Positions 34,974 through 42,777 of a DNA stretch of 64,000 nucleotides are shown here, piece after piece. Numbering within the stretch: position 1 is the first letter of the stretch; every line of letters begins with the position of its first letter. Both the position numbers and the translations under genes were made by a program. The notes under the pieces are model-generated. The model did no database searches, had not been told where the DNA came from, and saw only the letters and a list, made by a program, of their open reading frames with translations. The DNA is from Leisingera caerulea DSM 24564. GTDB lineage: Bacteria > Pseudomonadota > Alphaproteobacteria > Rhodobacterales > Rhodobacteraceae. The DNA lies in the NCBI RefSeq assembly GCF_000473325.1, contig NZ_AXBI01000020.1, positions 434,001 to 498,000 on the forward strand, given 5' to 3'.

Positions 34974-35615
34974 ATGATCGTCATCGGGAAAGCTGAACTC
35001 TATGCCGGACGCAAGCGGCTGAAGGCTCTGCGCGACAACGCCGCTGCTGCGGCGCACGGGCTGATCGAACATGGTGAGGCTGCTGAATCCGCACGTGATG
35101 GGCTGCGCTTTCACTCCGGTCTGAAAACCCGGAACCTTGATGCCGTCCTGGTCGTCCAGGATGGCGAGGGGCGTTACATCTCCGCCCTGAAACTCCGGGA
35201 TACCCCACGGGGCATGCCAGACCTCATCGGCGCGCCGGGCGCGCATGAAACCCCCGCGGAGGCGCAAGAGGCGGGCTATGGCCTGCTGATCGCGGCCATG
35301 GTCATGATCCTCGATCATAAACGGGCGCTGCGGGAGGGGACCGCGCAGAAGATCAGGCGCTTTGAGGTTGGTGAATTCGCCTTCGGTGTTCCGGAGGAAA
35401 TCATTTCCGTGGTCGGAAAGGAGATCCCGGCCGGGCTGGAAGCTGCTGAGAAGGCGCCGCTCCAGGAGGCATGCGAGCGCGCGCTGCGCCGCCATGTCGG
35501 ACACCTCAAGGGCGGACAGGAGGGGTGGGAGGCAATCAGCGACAATACGCAGGTCGACATTCTGATGAATGCTGCCCGGCTCCTCTGCCTGAACGTGAAC
35601 ATGATCGAAGGGTAG
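34974..35615 (+). CDS. Unknown protein
   Basis: 213 aa. AVLVVQDGEGRYISALKLRD then TPRGMPDLIGAPGAHETPAE and a helical C-terminus. No signal peptide or membrane helix; no recognised family. Single gene with its own promoter (34873-34901). Confidence 0.65.
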   Translation: MIVIGKAELYAGRKRLKALRDNAAAAAHGLIEHGEAAESARDGLRFHSGLKTRNLDAVLVVQDGEGRYISALKLRDTPRGMPDLIGAPGAHETPAEAQEAGYGLLIAAMVMILDHKRALREGTAQKIRRFEVGEFAFGVPEEIISVVGKEIPAGLEAAEKAPLQEACERALRRHVGHLKGGQEGWEAISDNTQVDILMNAARLLCLNVNMIEG

Positions 35616-35628
35616 CCGTTGATCGCTA

Positions 35629-35657
35629 TTGCGAAAAATCAAGCGAGCAGGTAGGCT
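35629..35657 (+). promoter_or_regulatory. Promoter-like TTGCGA-N17-TAGGCT
   Basis: TTGCGA (35629-35634), 17-bp spacer, TAGGCT (35652-35657), with the motif TGCGAAAAA (35630-35638) over the -35. No gene follows on this strand, only a terminator ~65 bp later. Confidence 0.5.
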
Positions 35658-35663
35658 TCGGGT

Positions 35664-35750
35664 ACAGCTTGGGCTGCTACGGCTGAAAAGCCATTCGCTT
35701 CCACATCATAGGATGCTGCAGAGGGGGACCGCGAGGATCCTCCTCTTTTA
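35664..35750 (+). ncRNA. Candidate small RNA between promoter and terminator
   Basis: A predicted transcript of about 85 nt runs from the promoter at 35629-35657 to a terminator at 35721-35750. It contains GGGCTGCTACGGCTGAAAAG with possible internal pairing. No convincing coding frame. It would also be antisense to nothing known; its 3' end abuts the stop of the convergent UDG-like gene. Confidence 0.4.
35721..35750 (+). terminator. Intrinsic terminator
   Basis: GAGGGGGA (35721-35728) pairs with TCCTCCTC (35738-35745, one G-T pair), followed by TTTTA. It serves the candidate small RNA and any readthrough from 34974-35615. Confidence 0.75.
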
Positions 35751-35751
35751 T

Positions 35752-36495
35752 TCAGGCAAGCTCCACGCCTGATTTGGCCTGTTCGCGCTTCAGCCCCTGT
35801 CCGGACGACGCGTCGCCCTCCAGGAAGCTCTTGAAGTGCCCGTTGAGCGGAGACGGGTGCCCGACATGGACGAACAGCCTGCCGCCAGCCCGGAACGCAA
35901 CCTGGCCAAGACCCGGAAGCGGCTGATAGTCATTGAAGGCCTTCAGCATGGCGCCCTTTACCGCGGCAAAATAGTTGGTGTCATTGCCGAGCAGCACCAC
36001 CAGGCGCGTTCTGTTCGAGAGCCGGGACAAATGGGTTTCGATGCAGCGGGCCATGACAGCCTGCCCCTCCGGGCTCTTCATCCCCCGGATAACCGGAGCC
36101 GAGTTGCCGCGGTAGATGCCTTCCTTGTCCCGCGCTGTCAGCGAGCAGCGCACGATGGACGCAAACCCGTAATCTGTGCTGGCGGCAGTCAGGAAGGGGG
36201 AGATGTCCTCCACGTCTTGCATCAGGCCGATTGCCTGCAGTGCCTGAAGCAGCCGGGGGCGGAACCCGGAAAACGCGACCGCATCAAAGTACCCGGACTC
36301 ATGCGCATCCTGCATGAACTGCATCTGGGTTGTGCCCTTTGTCATGCCAAGAATGAGAACCTTGGGATCCGGGGCGCCCCAATAGCCCGGGTCATTGACC
36401 AGCTGCCATTTTCCCTCATGCAGATGGCGGACGGACCCGTCGCAATCCTTCCAGCAATTCCGGCAGGCGATGGGCCCATGCTGGGCTGTCGTCAT
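35752..36495 (-). CDS. Uracil-DNA-glycosylase-fold protein
   Basis: 247 aa. N-terminal cysteines (ACRNCWKDCDG) may bind metal or an Fe-S cluster. PKVLILGMTKGTTQMQFMQD sits where UDG motif A lies and VHVGHPSPLNGHFKSF matches motif B (HPSPLS-type). TRLVVLLGNDTNYF precedes it. It may repair DNA or process another base; the usual catalytic Asp of family 1 is not obvious. AAGGAGC ribosome site lies in a hairpin arm. Confidence 0.65.
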   Translation of the reverse strand: MTTAQHGPIACRNCWKDCDGSVRHLHEGKWQLVNDPGYWGAPDPKVLILGMTKGTTQMQFMQDAHESGYFDAVAFSGFRPRLLQALQAIGLMQDVEDISPFLTAASTDYGFASIVRCSLTARDKEGIYRGNSAPVIRGMKSPEGQAVMARCIETHLSRLSNRTRLVVLLGNDTNYFAAVKGAMLKAFNDYQPLPGLGQVAFRAGGRLFVHVGHPSPLNGHFKSFLEGDASSGQGLKREQAKSGVELA

Positions 36496-36500
36496 GTGAA

Positions 36501-36538
36501 GCTCCTTGATTATGCGAAAATAAGGAGCAAAGTATCAA
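36501..36538 (-). promoter_or_regulatory. Promoter and SD-enclosing inverted repeat of the UDG-like gene
   Basis: Reverse strand TTGATA (36533-36538), 18 bp, CATAAT (36509-36514). GCTCCTT (36501-36507) and AAGGAGC (36522-36528) form a 7-bp inverted repeat around the motif (36512-36521); in transcripts coming from upstream it would hide the ribosome site. Confidence 0.5.
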
Positions 36539-37015
36539 TCAATCCGGGAAAGGCAATTCCGTATTTTCTCCAACATGCGGAAAATCCGGCTCGCGATCCC
36601 GGACGATGGTTTCAAGAATACGAACGGTGTCCGGACTCAGGGCGATGTAGCTGTCCTGCGCTTCCGGAACCAAGCGCTTGAAGGCCCGGTCGCCAAGCCT
36701 GTCCAGCTGGTCCAGCTGACCGGTTCGGGAAAGTTGCTCGATGCGCTCAGCAGGGATGCCCTCCCAGCGGTTCAGGTAGACGATTGCTGAAAAGCCGCGG
36801 CGCCGGGCATCCGCAATACGGCGGGCCCAATCCCCGCCCCGGTCCCGGCTGCGCCGAACGTTTGAGATACCAAGCTCGACCTTGTGCAATACGGCAGCGT
36901 TGCGCATCTCCGCCTGCTCTCTTGAGCCGCAGTGGAAACCGCGATCAACGGTCTTTTCAGGCCGGAATGAGCATATTGGCTCTTTAGAGCCATGCCACAG
37001 GATCAGGCTTGCCAT
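36539..37015 (-). CDS. ADP-ribosyltransferase-like protein
   Basis: 158 aa. ILWHGSKEPICSFRPEKTVD then RGFHCGSREQAEMRNAAVLH, an internal FSAIVYLNRWEGIP, and DSYIALSPDTVRILETI. This H-G...F-S-A-A...Y-N-E...S-Y-hydrophobic-P order is that of small phage/plasmid ART-fold proteins. Could be a toxin or a secreted effector. Followed 8 bp upstream by another gene of the same run. Confidence 0.6.
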   Translation of the reverse strand: MASLILWHGSKEPICSFRPEKTVDRGFHCGSREQAEMRNAAVLHKVELGISNVRRSRDRGGDWARRIADARRRGFSAIVYLNRWEGIPAERIEQLSRTGQLDQLDRLGDRAFKRLVPEAQDSYIALSPDTVRILETIVRDREPDFPHVGENTELPFPD

Positions 37016-37023
37016 CTGCGCCC

Positions 37024-37581
37024 CTATGGATCCGGCTCAGACGGGCCGCGGGGCGCCTCAAGAAGATCCGGGCGTGCCAGCACAAGCTGCTCTTCCAGCC
37101 AGGCGATGTAGTCTTCCCGCGGACGCCCTTCCTCCAGGAAGCTGCGGTACAGGCCCAGGGCTGCCTCTTCATTCAGAGGCGCCATGTATTCCATCAGAAC
37201 ATCGGCTCCGGGAAGGAAGTAGTCCTCCACGGGCTGGTATTCCTCCGCCTCCCGGGCCGTCAGGCGAACGATCAGCTGATCATCATCCCAGGCGACCGTC
37301 TCCAGGCTGCGGTTGTGGGCCTCGAACTCCGAGAAGTCGAGCGTCACCGCGACAGCGCCTTCGCTGCCGCAAGACCGCAGCTTGCACACCCGCGCCCGCA
37401 TGCCGGGCTGCGCATAGCTTTCGCACTGGGTGATCGGCCCCTTGAGCATCACGCAACGCCCCGCAAAGGGTAGCTGGAGCAGTCCGGCGTCGGCTTCTGC
37501 CGGCGTGCTCCCCAGGCGCGGCAGCTGCCGCAAAGCAGCGCCTGCCTTGGATATGATGCGAGGGTGTCGGGGAGGGGGCAT
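37024..37581 (-). CDS. Unknown protein
   Basis: 185 aa from the ATG at 37581; a start at the internal Met (MLKGPITQCES, 37449) is possible. Acidic C-terminal half, with EEYQPVEDYFLPGADVLMEY. No family recognised. Part of the reverse-strand run from 40391 to 36539. Confidence 0.6.
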   Translation of the reverse strand: MPPPRHPRIISKAGAALRQLPRLGSTPAEADAGLLQLPFAGRCVMLKGPITQCESYAQPGMRARVCKLRSCGSEGAVAVTLDFSEFEAHNRSLETVAWDDDQLIVRLTAREAEEYQPVEDYFLPGADVLMEYMAPLNEEAALGLYRSFLEEGRPREDYIAWLEEQLVLARPDLLEAPRGPSEPDP

Positions 37582-37610
37582 CTGGACTGCAACTCCGAAT
37601 ATGAGGTGGA

Positions 37611-38222
37611 TTAAAGCTCCGGAGAGAAAACGGGCTCGTCCTGAAAGTCCTGCTCAGCACAAACAGCTTTGCGAAGCGCTTTGGTGCGATCAAGCTCCAG
37701 GACATCACGCTGCGCGGCAGGGTGATCCGGGCCGAATGCGGGGATGAAGCGGCTTGTCAGAATCTCGGCGATGTTCCCGGATGCCAGGCTGGCCCCCAGA
37801 AGCTCCGTGCAGATCTTGCTTCCGGATTGCACTGCGCCCAGCCGGTCGGAGATGTCCGGAAAGCGGGAGTGCTGCAGCGCCTCACCAATGGCGATGCGAA
37901 GGTCATCATCGGAGAAATGGTCCATGGAGGGCGCGGCCCGCTCATCGGATGTGCGCATCATTTGCAAGCCGTTGCGGGTGTAGACCCGGGCCACGAGTTC
38001 AGGGAGGTATTCGTAGACCAGGGCGCTTTCCGGAACCTGGCCGCGATGACGCGACAAGTCCGGTACGCCGGGCGCTTGCGCCAGGCACTCACGGCGGACC
38101 TGGCGGCAAATCGCAAGCAGCAGCGATGCGGCTTTGACATCCGAACCCTTACGGGCAACCTCTGCCGCCCGCTCCTTGAAGTCTTGTGTCTCAGAGACTT
38201 GCGTATTCCCGATTCCGCTCAT
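37611..38222 (-). CDS. Unknown helical protein
   Basis: 203 aa with an excellent AAGGAGGAGCTC ribosome site. Helical, with ELVARVYTRNGLQMMRTSDE and SGNIAEILTSRFIPAFG. Not recognised. A motif copy lies 42 bp upstream. Confidence 0.65.
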   Translation of the reverse strand: MSGIGNTQVSETQDFKERAAEVARKGSDVKAASLLLAICRQVRRECLAQAPGVPDLSRHRGQVPESALVYEYLPELVARVYTRNGLQMMRTSDERAAPSMDHFSDDDLRIAIGEALQHSRFPDISDRLGAVQSGSKICTELLGASLASGNIAEILTSRFIPAFGPDHPAAQRDVLELDRTKALRKAVCAEQDFQDEPVFSPEL

Positions 38223-38263
38223 GAGCTCCTCCTTGGCTGCTCATGTGGATGATCGGGCACATC

Positions 38264-38274
38264 TGCGAAAAAAC
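38264..38274 (-). promoter_or_regulatory. Motif copy upstream of 37611-38222
   Basis: TGCGAAAAAAC on the forward strand, 41 bp before the reverse-strand start. A weak ATGGCA-N17-TAGCTT pair precedes it on the reverse strand. Confidence 0.45.
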
Positions 38275-38290
38275 GAAGCTAGGTTTGCCG

Positions 38291-38815
38291 CTAGGGCTTG
38301 CCATTGCTCCCGAAACGTGCGTCCAGGTATTCCGACAGCCCCCCGAAACGGCGCGCATTGATCTGCCAGGACGAGAAGTCATGGCGGATTGCCAGGGCAA
38401 GGAACAGAAAGAACACCGCGCCGAGGCTGACGCCGCTTAGCAAGGAAAGCAGGCCGGTGCCGACGATCAGGGTGTACAGCCCAAAGCCGATCGATGCGAC
38501 TGATGCGGCCGCAAAGGCGAGCGCAATCCGGAAGTGCTGGATGGCCATGCCCCTGATATGCGCCTCAGAAAGCTTGGAGTCTGAAACGACTTCCGCAAAG
38601 CGCGCACGCCCCCCGTCCGGATAGCGCCCGTGATAGCCCTTCATGAATTCGGACCTGTCAAATGCGGCCGGCTTCATGGCGCCCAAGGCCGCCGCGGTTG
38701 CTGAGCTCACATTGCGGCGCGACTGGGCAATGAGTTCCGGCTTGCGGAACCTGTTCTTGCCCCACTGCCCCACCCGGGACAGCAGGGGGGCTTTTGTCGG
38801 CTTCTCTTTTGTCAT
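38291..38815 (-). CDS. IcmV/TraX-like membrane protein of the type IVB system
   Basis: 174 aa. Two adjacent membrane helices (about residues 95-140: IALAFAAASVASIGFGLYTL and LSLLSGVSLGAVFFLFLALA) followed by IRHDFSSWQINARRFGGLSE. The arrangement of basic N-terminus, KLSEAHIRGMAIQHFRIALA, hairpin, then R-H-F--Q-K--GG-SEW-type tail is that of Legionella IcmV. Role in the secretion apparatus is poorly known. Its separation from the 50-64 kb Dot/Icm block is notable. Confidence 0.62.
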   Translation of the reverse strand: MTKEKPTKAPLLSRVGQWGKNRFRKPELIAQSRRNVSSATAAALGAMKPAAFDRSEFMKGYHGRYPDGGRARFAEVVSDSKLSEAHIRGMAIQHFRIALAFAAASVASIGFGLYTLIVGTGLLSLLSGVSLGAVFFLFLALAIRHDFSSWQINARRFGGLSEYLDARFGSNGKP

Positions 38816-38876
38816 GGTGAATTACCTTCTGGAAATTTCGGCATGCGGCCCGCGCAGAGCTTGCGGGGCCGTCTGG

Positions 38877-39653
38877 TCAGGTGGCGTTTGGCAGCATTCC
38901 GGGAAGGATAGCCGGGACCATGTAGTTGGGCTCCCAAGGCATCAGGAAAATCTCCGGGAGATCCTGCTGCAGCTCGCCGGAGCCGGCACTGTCGATGTTG
39001 GCCGGGTCATAGCAGCCGCCAGCCGCAACGCGTTCCATCAGATGCTTCTGATATTCTTCCGGGGTCCAGCCATGGGCCGCGGCGATATCCGGATCGAGGC
39101 CGGAAGGGGAGAACCCGGACTCAGCCCATTTCTGGAAGCCGCCGCTGCCCAGCATGTGCGAGGCCAGTGCGGCGCCGCCATCCGTCATCGGAATGCCATC
39201 GACCATCTGTCCGGACTGGTAAGTCTTCTTGATGTGGGAGAGGTTCTTGTTGGTGAAGTCGGACAGCGCCTGATCCTGCGCTTCGGTGCTCGACATGAAC
39301 TGATCGCGGCTGTAGACGCCGCCCTTCCCGGTCCAGACGACGCCTTCCCAGTTTCCGGCGCCATTGGGCGGCTTTGCCTGCCCCGGCTCAATGTAGCCCA
39401 GGTCAACCAAGGTGCCGAACAGGAACTGGTAGGAGCCGGTCGCCGTGCTGCCGGGGTTGGTGGCATACTGATCGCCGCCGCCCTCAAAGCCAAGCACCGC
39501 CTCTCCGTAGTTGTTCGAAGGGCCGCACTCGCCGCTGCCTGCCGTCGCCGAGTCCGCGCCGGCATATGCGGCCTTTGGGGTGAAGGCCGGATTCAGAGCG
39601 GCCGTCAGCACCAACGCAGCTGCAGGAATCGAAAGAATTATTGAATTTCGCAT
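38877..39653 (-). CDS. Exported lytic-transglycosylase-like protein
   Basis: 258 aa: signal peptide (LSIPAAALVLTAALNPAFTP, cleavage near AYA), then NNYGEAVLGFEGGGDQYATN and STATGSYQFLFGTLVDLGYI, with a glutamate before GG and a G-Y-F segment as in lysozyme-like cell-wall enzymes. Three cysteines. It could open peptidoglycan for the transfer channel like VirB1. Its start codon forms part of an ATGCGAAAT sequence. Confidence 0.65.
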   Translation of the reverse strand: MRNSIILSIPAAALVLTAALNPAFTPKAAYAGADSATAGSGECGPSNNYGEAVLGFEGGGDQYATNPGSTATGSYQFLFGTLVDLGYIEPGQAKPPNGAGNWEGVVWTGKGGVYSRDQFMSSTEAQDQALSDFTNKNLSHIKKTYQSGQMVDGIPMTDGGAALASHMLGSGGFQKWAESGFSPSGLDPDIAAAHGWTPEEYQKHLMERVAAGGCYDPANIDSAGSGELQQDLPEIFLMPWEPNYMVPAILPGMLPNAT

Positions 39654-39671
39654 AGCTGCGCCCTCACTTCC

Positions 39672-40391
39672 TCATTTGATTTCGGCAACCTGAAGACCCG
39701 CCGGCACCACATTGACCACAACGGAGGAGCCATATGCGCCCTGGAAGATCCGCGGGCTGTCTGTCGATACGCCGGACAGGATCAGGTCGTCATTCTGGTC
39801 GTAGATCAGGTAGGGCGTGCCCCACATGCCCACCTTGTAATGCAGCCCGCCGATCAGGAAGATCCGTTCCGGATGACTGTCGCCATTCAGATCCAGCTCA
39901 TACTTGTCGAGGCGAAGCCTGGACGTCTCCTGGTATTGGGATGTCGATCCCACCAGGCGGTATTCATCATCACTGGCCGCTGACGGACGCAAGCCCTCGA
40001 GCAGGTCGCCCCACATGTACATCGATGGACCGCCGCTATAGGCCCAGGTGATGCCATCCGCATTGACCACGGCGCCCGTGTCCACTGTGGGCTCGAAGGA
40101 AGCAGACTGAGCCATCCCTCCGCCCACTGCGCGCCAGCCGCTTTCGCCCTCAGCGAAGAGCTTCCATTCGCAGGCACCCTGGTCGCACAGGCCGCCCAGA
40201 TAGACGAGAGCTTCTGATCGGCCATTGCTGGACATGTCGAAATAGGTGATGTCGGTGATCTGATCCGCGCCGGGCATCTGATCGAGGATCTCAGCCAAAC
40301 CTTCGGGGGGCGAAGACTCCGCCGCCTCAACCGCGGGGGCTGCAACCGTTAGGGCGAGCGCTGCCAAAGCGCGGACTGAGAAGAGGGGCAT
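39672..40391 (-). CDS. Exported protein with calcium-loop-like repeats
   Basis: 239 aa, signal peptide cleaved near VEAAES. Two related segments, ITYFDMSSNGRSEALVYLGG and KYELDLNGDSHPERIFLIGG, look like D-x-[NS]-G-D integrin/dockerin-type calcium loops. Followed 18 bp later by the lytic enzyme gene, so probably the same exported module. Confidence 0.65.
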   Translation of the reverse strand: MPLFSVRALAALALTVAAPAVEAAESSPPEGLAEILDQMPGADQITDITYFDMSSNGRSEALVYLGGLCDQGACEWKLFAEGESGWRAVGGGMAQSASFEPTVDTGAVVNADGITWAYSGGPSMYMWGDLLEGLRPSAASDDEYRLVGSTSQYQETSRLRLDKYELDLNGDSHPERIFLIGGLHYKVGMWGTPYLIYDQNDDLILSGVSTDSPRIFQGAYGSSVVVNVVPAGLQVAEIK

Positions 40392-40434
40392 GTGAAAATC
40401 CTGATTTTTCCAGTTCAGCTCAGCTCGTGATGAT

Positions 40435-40446
40435 ATGCGAAAAAAC
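40435..40446 (-). promoter_or_regulatory. Motif copy upstream of the exported-protein operon
   Basis: ATGCGAAAAAAC 43 bp before the start at 40391. On the reverse strand a TAGACT hexamer lies just upstream of it. Confidence 0.45.
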
Positions 40447-40470
40447 GAAGTCTAGCAATCCGCCCGGACC

Positions 40471-41040
40471 TCAGGGTGTGAATTCATAGCTGTCTTTCTG
40501 CGACCGGTTCAGTTGCCAGATGGCATAGGGAACATCCGGGGGCAGCTCCTTGCCGCGCATCGGGTGCGCATAGCCCCGGCGAACCAGATACGGTCCAAGG
40601 GCATATGCCCGCTCCGTGTTGAAGTTCAGTCCGGGAGCGCCGGAAATGCTGACATTCGCAAGCAGGCGCCCGTAGCGGTCGACAATCCTGCCGCCATCCC
40701 CCTGCACCGGCTCCACGAACAGCGCGCGGCCGCTGCAGATCGCTTTGACAAGCAAGGAGGCTTGCCGCCCCGGGCTGTTGGCATGCGGATCGATGCCAGC
40801 CTTGCGGAGGGTCTCATCAGATCCGCGGCGCTTTGGTTTCTCCGGTGTGTTCACCGAATACAACCGGATCCGGAAGGCTTCCTCCCGGCGCTCTCCGCGC
40901 GCAGCGGGCGGCGCCAGAACCTTGAAGGTGTCCCCGTCAATGACGCGGTAATCGCGCGGCCGAAGAAAGAATGCCTCCGACGGCCGTGCGGCCATTCCCG
41001 GTGTCAGCTTAGAAACCGGAAGATATGGAGGGATCTTCAT
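40471..41040 (-). CDS. Staphylococcal-nuclease-like (SNase) protein
   Basis: 189 aa from the ATG at 41040. RDYRVIDGDTFKVLAPPAAR, FRIRLYSVNTPEKPKRRGSD (D-T-E region), LFVEPVQGDGGRIVDRYGRL (R-D-R-YGR) and YLVRRGYAHP are the SNase core. No signal peptide is obvious, so it may act inside the cell or be shortened. It overlaps the upstream gene by 32 bp. Confidence 0.85.
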   Translation of the reverse strand: MKIPPYLPVSKLTPGMAARPSEAFFLRPRDYRVIDGDTFKVLAPPAARGERREEAFRIRLYSVNTPEKPKRRGSDETLRKAGIDPHANSPGRQASLLVKAICSGRALFVEPVQGDGGRIVDRYGRLLANVSISGAPGLNFNTERAYALGPYLVRRGYAHPMRGKELPPDVPYAIWQLNRSQKDSYEFTP

Positions 41041-41536
41041 CGCAGCCCCGTGCCTTCTCAGCTTCTGCGGACAATTCGCGCAGCAGCATGATGCCGGTGC
41101 GTGCATCCACTTCGGGAAAGCCGTTTTCCTCATAGGCCGCCTGCTGGGGCGCATCGAGATTGTCAGGCGCGCCCATGATCCGCAGGTCGCCCAGGCAATC
41201 CAGAAGGTGGACCTGGCCAGCGCGCGCCATTTCCCGCAGGCCGAGAAGCCGGTCGGAGTGGGTGTCAGCCTCGAGATAGAGGGAGACGCCTTGCGGTGTT
41301 TCCCGGAAAAATGCGGTCTCGCCGTCGATGTCCTGCTCGCTGAGGCTCAATCCAAGCCCGGGAAGTTTTGCCAGGTCAGCTACCGGCAGGACGGCAAAGA
41401 AGATGCTGGCTCCGGCAATCGACTTTCCGTCGTACCGCAGCATGACCGCATTCTCGCGATGCGTCATAAGCTGGTCCGGGAGTGGGACCGGGAAGCGATG
41501 CGCCCGGGCGATATCCCCTGATTTCCGCTGATACAC
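41009..41536 (-). CDS. Unknown protein upstream of the SNase gene
   Basis: 175 aa from a GTG at 41536 (GGAG nine bases upstream). SIFFAVLPVADLAKLPGLGL and SLYLEADTHSDRLLGLREMA; acidic end. Not recognised. Overlap with the SNase gene implies coupling. Confidence 0.6.
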   Translation of the reverse strand: MYQRKSGDIARAHRFPVPLPDQLMTHRENAVMLRYDGKSIAGASIFFAVLPVADLAKLPGLGLSLSEQDIDGETAFFRETPQGVSLYLEADTHSDRLLGLREMARAGQVHLLDCLGDLRIMGAPDNLDAPQQAAYEENGFPEVDARTGIMLLRELSAEAEKARGCDEDPSISSGF

Positions 41537-41539
41537 TTT

Positions 41540-41735
41540 CCATCTCCGTGAAGTCTGTTCTGCTCAGAACCATATTCCTCCGGGACGATGAAAATCCCAA
41601 ACGGATCAGGAGGTTTTTTCAGGAAATTGCGCAGCCGGGCCCCGGAATGGGGCCGGGAGAAGCGCAGCTGCGAGACTTTTCCGGGTGCAAGGGAGGGGAC
41701 CTGGTGCGCGATCAGGCCGCAAGGCCTGAGCGCTT
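41540..41735. other. Gap with hairpins, no convincing gene
   Basis: Contains GGGCCCCGGAATGGGGCCGG near 41638 and CAGGCCGCAAGGCCTG at 41713-41728, which could end the 41736-42600 transcript, but lacks T-tracts. Confidence 0.4.
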
Positions 41736-42035
41736 TCAAGTCTTTGCTGAGGTCAGCCGGGACCAGGCTTCCTGCTTGCCCTTGATCCAGTTTTCAACGC
41801 TCAGGCCAGATTCGATGACGTCCTGAACGCGGGGACAACCGCAGTAGACGCCCGGCTGAACAATGCCGCCCAGGTGGGCAATGCCGGTTTGTGCAATTGA
41901 GATCTGTCTGGACAGCTCATGCTTGGGAGGCCGCGCCCTTCCGGCAAGTCCCTCCACGGTAGCAAGCGTGCATTCTGTCAGAAAGGCACGTGCATCATCC
42001 GTCCCCCGGATGCGATCGCTGGTCAGCATTGTCAT
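41736..42035 (-). CDS. Small hypothetical protein
   Basis: 99 aa, helical, with QISIAQTGIAHLGGIVQPGV and two cysteines (YCGCPRV). ATGA overlap with the upstream gene. Function unknown. Confidence 0.6.
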   Translation of the reverse strand: MTMLTSDRIRGTDDARAFLTECTLATVEGLAGRARPPKHELSRQISIAQTGIAHLGGIVQPGVYCGCPRVQDVIESGLSVENWIKGKQEAWSRLTSAKT

Positions 42036-42334
42036 GGCGAGACCTCATGCAGCAGTTCCGCGCGAAGGGCGGCGCCGTCGTGCGTCAGCCGCCATTCCTT
42101 TTTTACGCGCTCGATCATCCCGGCCTTGCGCAGTTTCTGAACCAGCCTGTCCGCCGCGCGCGCATAGGGATGATCCACGCCTTCCGGGGCAGGGGAGATG
42201 CGGTTCAATTCGGCCGCGAGCCCCGAGTAAGAGGCCGCCTTGCCCGGCCGAAGCCATTTGGTAAAGGCGCGCATTTGATGTTCAGCAGATGCTTGCAGCC
42301 CGTCTGCAGTCAGATCTCTGAAAATTGCGGACAC
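42032..42334 (-). CDS. Small winged-helix-like protein
   Basis: 100 aa from a GTG at 42334 preceded by GGGGAG. KAASYSGLAAELNRI then HPYARAADRLVQKLRKAGMI with ERVKKEWRLTHDGAALRAEL fits a winged helix (helices then a short wing). Could be a DNA-binding regulator. The longer open frame upstream overlaps another gene and is not used. Confidence 0.55.
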   Translation of the reverse strand: MSAIFRDLTADGLQASAEHQMRAFTKWLRPGKAASYSGLAAELNRISPAPEGVDHPYARAADRLVQKLRKAGMIERVKKEWRLTHDGAALRAELLHEVSP

Positions 42335-42348
42335 AGTCTCCCCTTTCC

Positions 42349-42600
42349 TTACAGTGCCAGCCCGCGCGTGGCCTGAAATTCTTCGGCCGTCATGGGGCGG
42401 CGCTCTCCAATTGGCTTCCCGGTCAGCTCCGCATCGGTGATCCACCATTTGGTCGACGGGTAAAGCGACACCTGCACCAGGTGGCAGCCGCGATCTGAAA
42501 AGCGCAGTCCGGTCTTGAAGCCGGACTTCTTTTCCGCGTCGCGGATGCGCGCCATAGCCTGTTTGTCCTTTAACGCTTCCGCATCCGCATATGTAAGCAT
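42349..42600 (-). CDS. Small hypothetical protein
   Basis: 83 aa from the ATG at 42600. KDKQAMARIRDAEKKSGFKT then ITDAELTGKPIGERRPMTAE. First gene of a three-gene run ending at 41736. Function unknown. Confidence 0.6.
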   Translation of the reverse strand: MLTYADAEALKDKQAMARIRDAEKKSGFKTGLRFSDRGCHLVQVSLYPSTKWWITDAELTGKPIGERRPMTAEEFQATRGLAL

Positions 42601-42627
42601 GGTAGGATTTCCCCTTTTGGCGGCACC

Positions 42628-42751
42628 AGTATATTTGAGAAAAACAATTACACAATAGGGATTATCCAGCAAGGAACCCTGATATCCACACAAATCATGG
42701 GGTCAGGCAGTCTTGCGGTGGTATGCGAAAAACAAAGGTATGTTATATTGG
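42628..42751. promoter_or_regulatory. Divergent promoters around two motif versions
   Basis: Reverse: TTGTGT (42650-42655), 16 bp, TATACT (42628-42633), with the motif variant TGAGAAAAAC in the spacer. Forward: ATGCGA (42723-42728, inside TGCGAAAAAC), 17 bp, TATTGG (42746-42751), 26 bp before the gene at 42778. Confidence 0.5.
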
Positions 42752-42777
42752 GGTGCGACGTTTGATGGAGGGCATCA

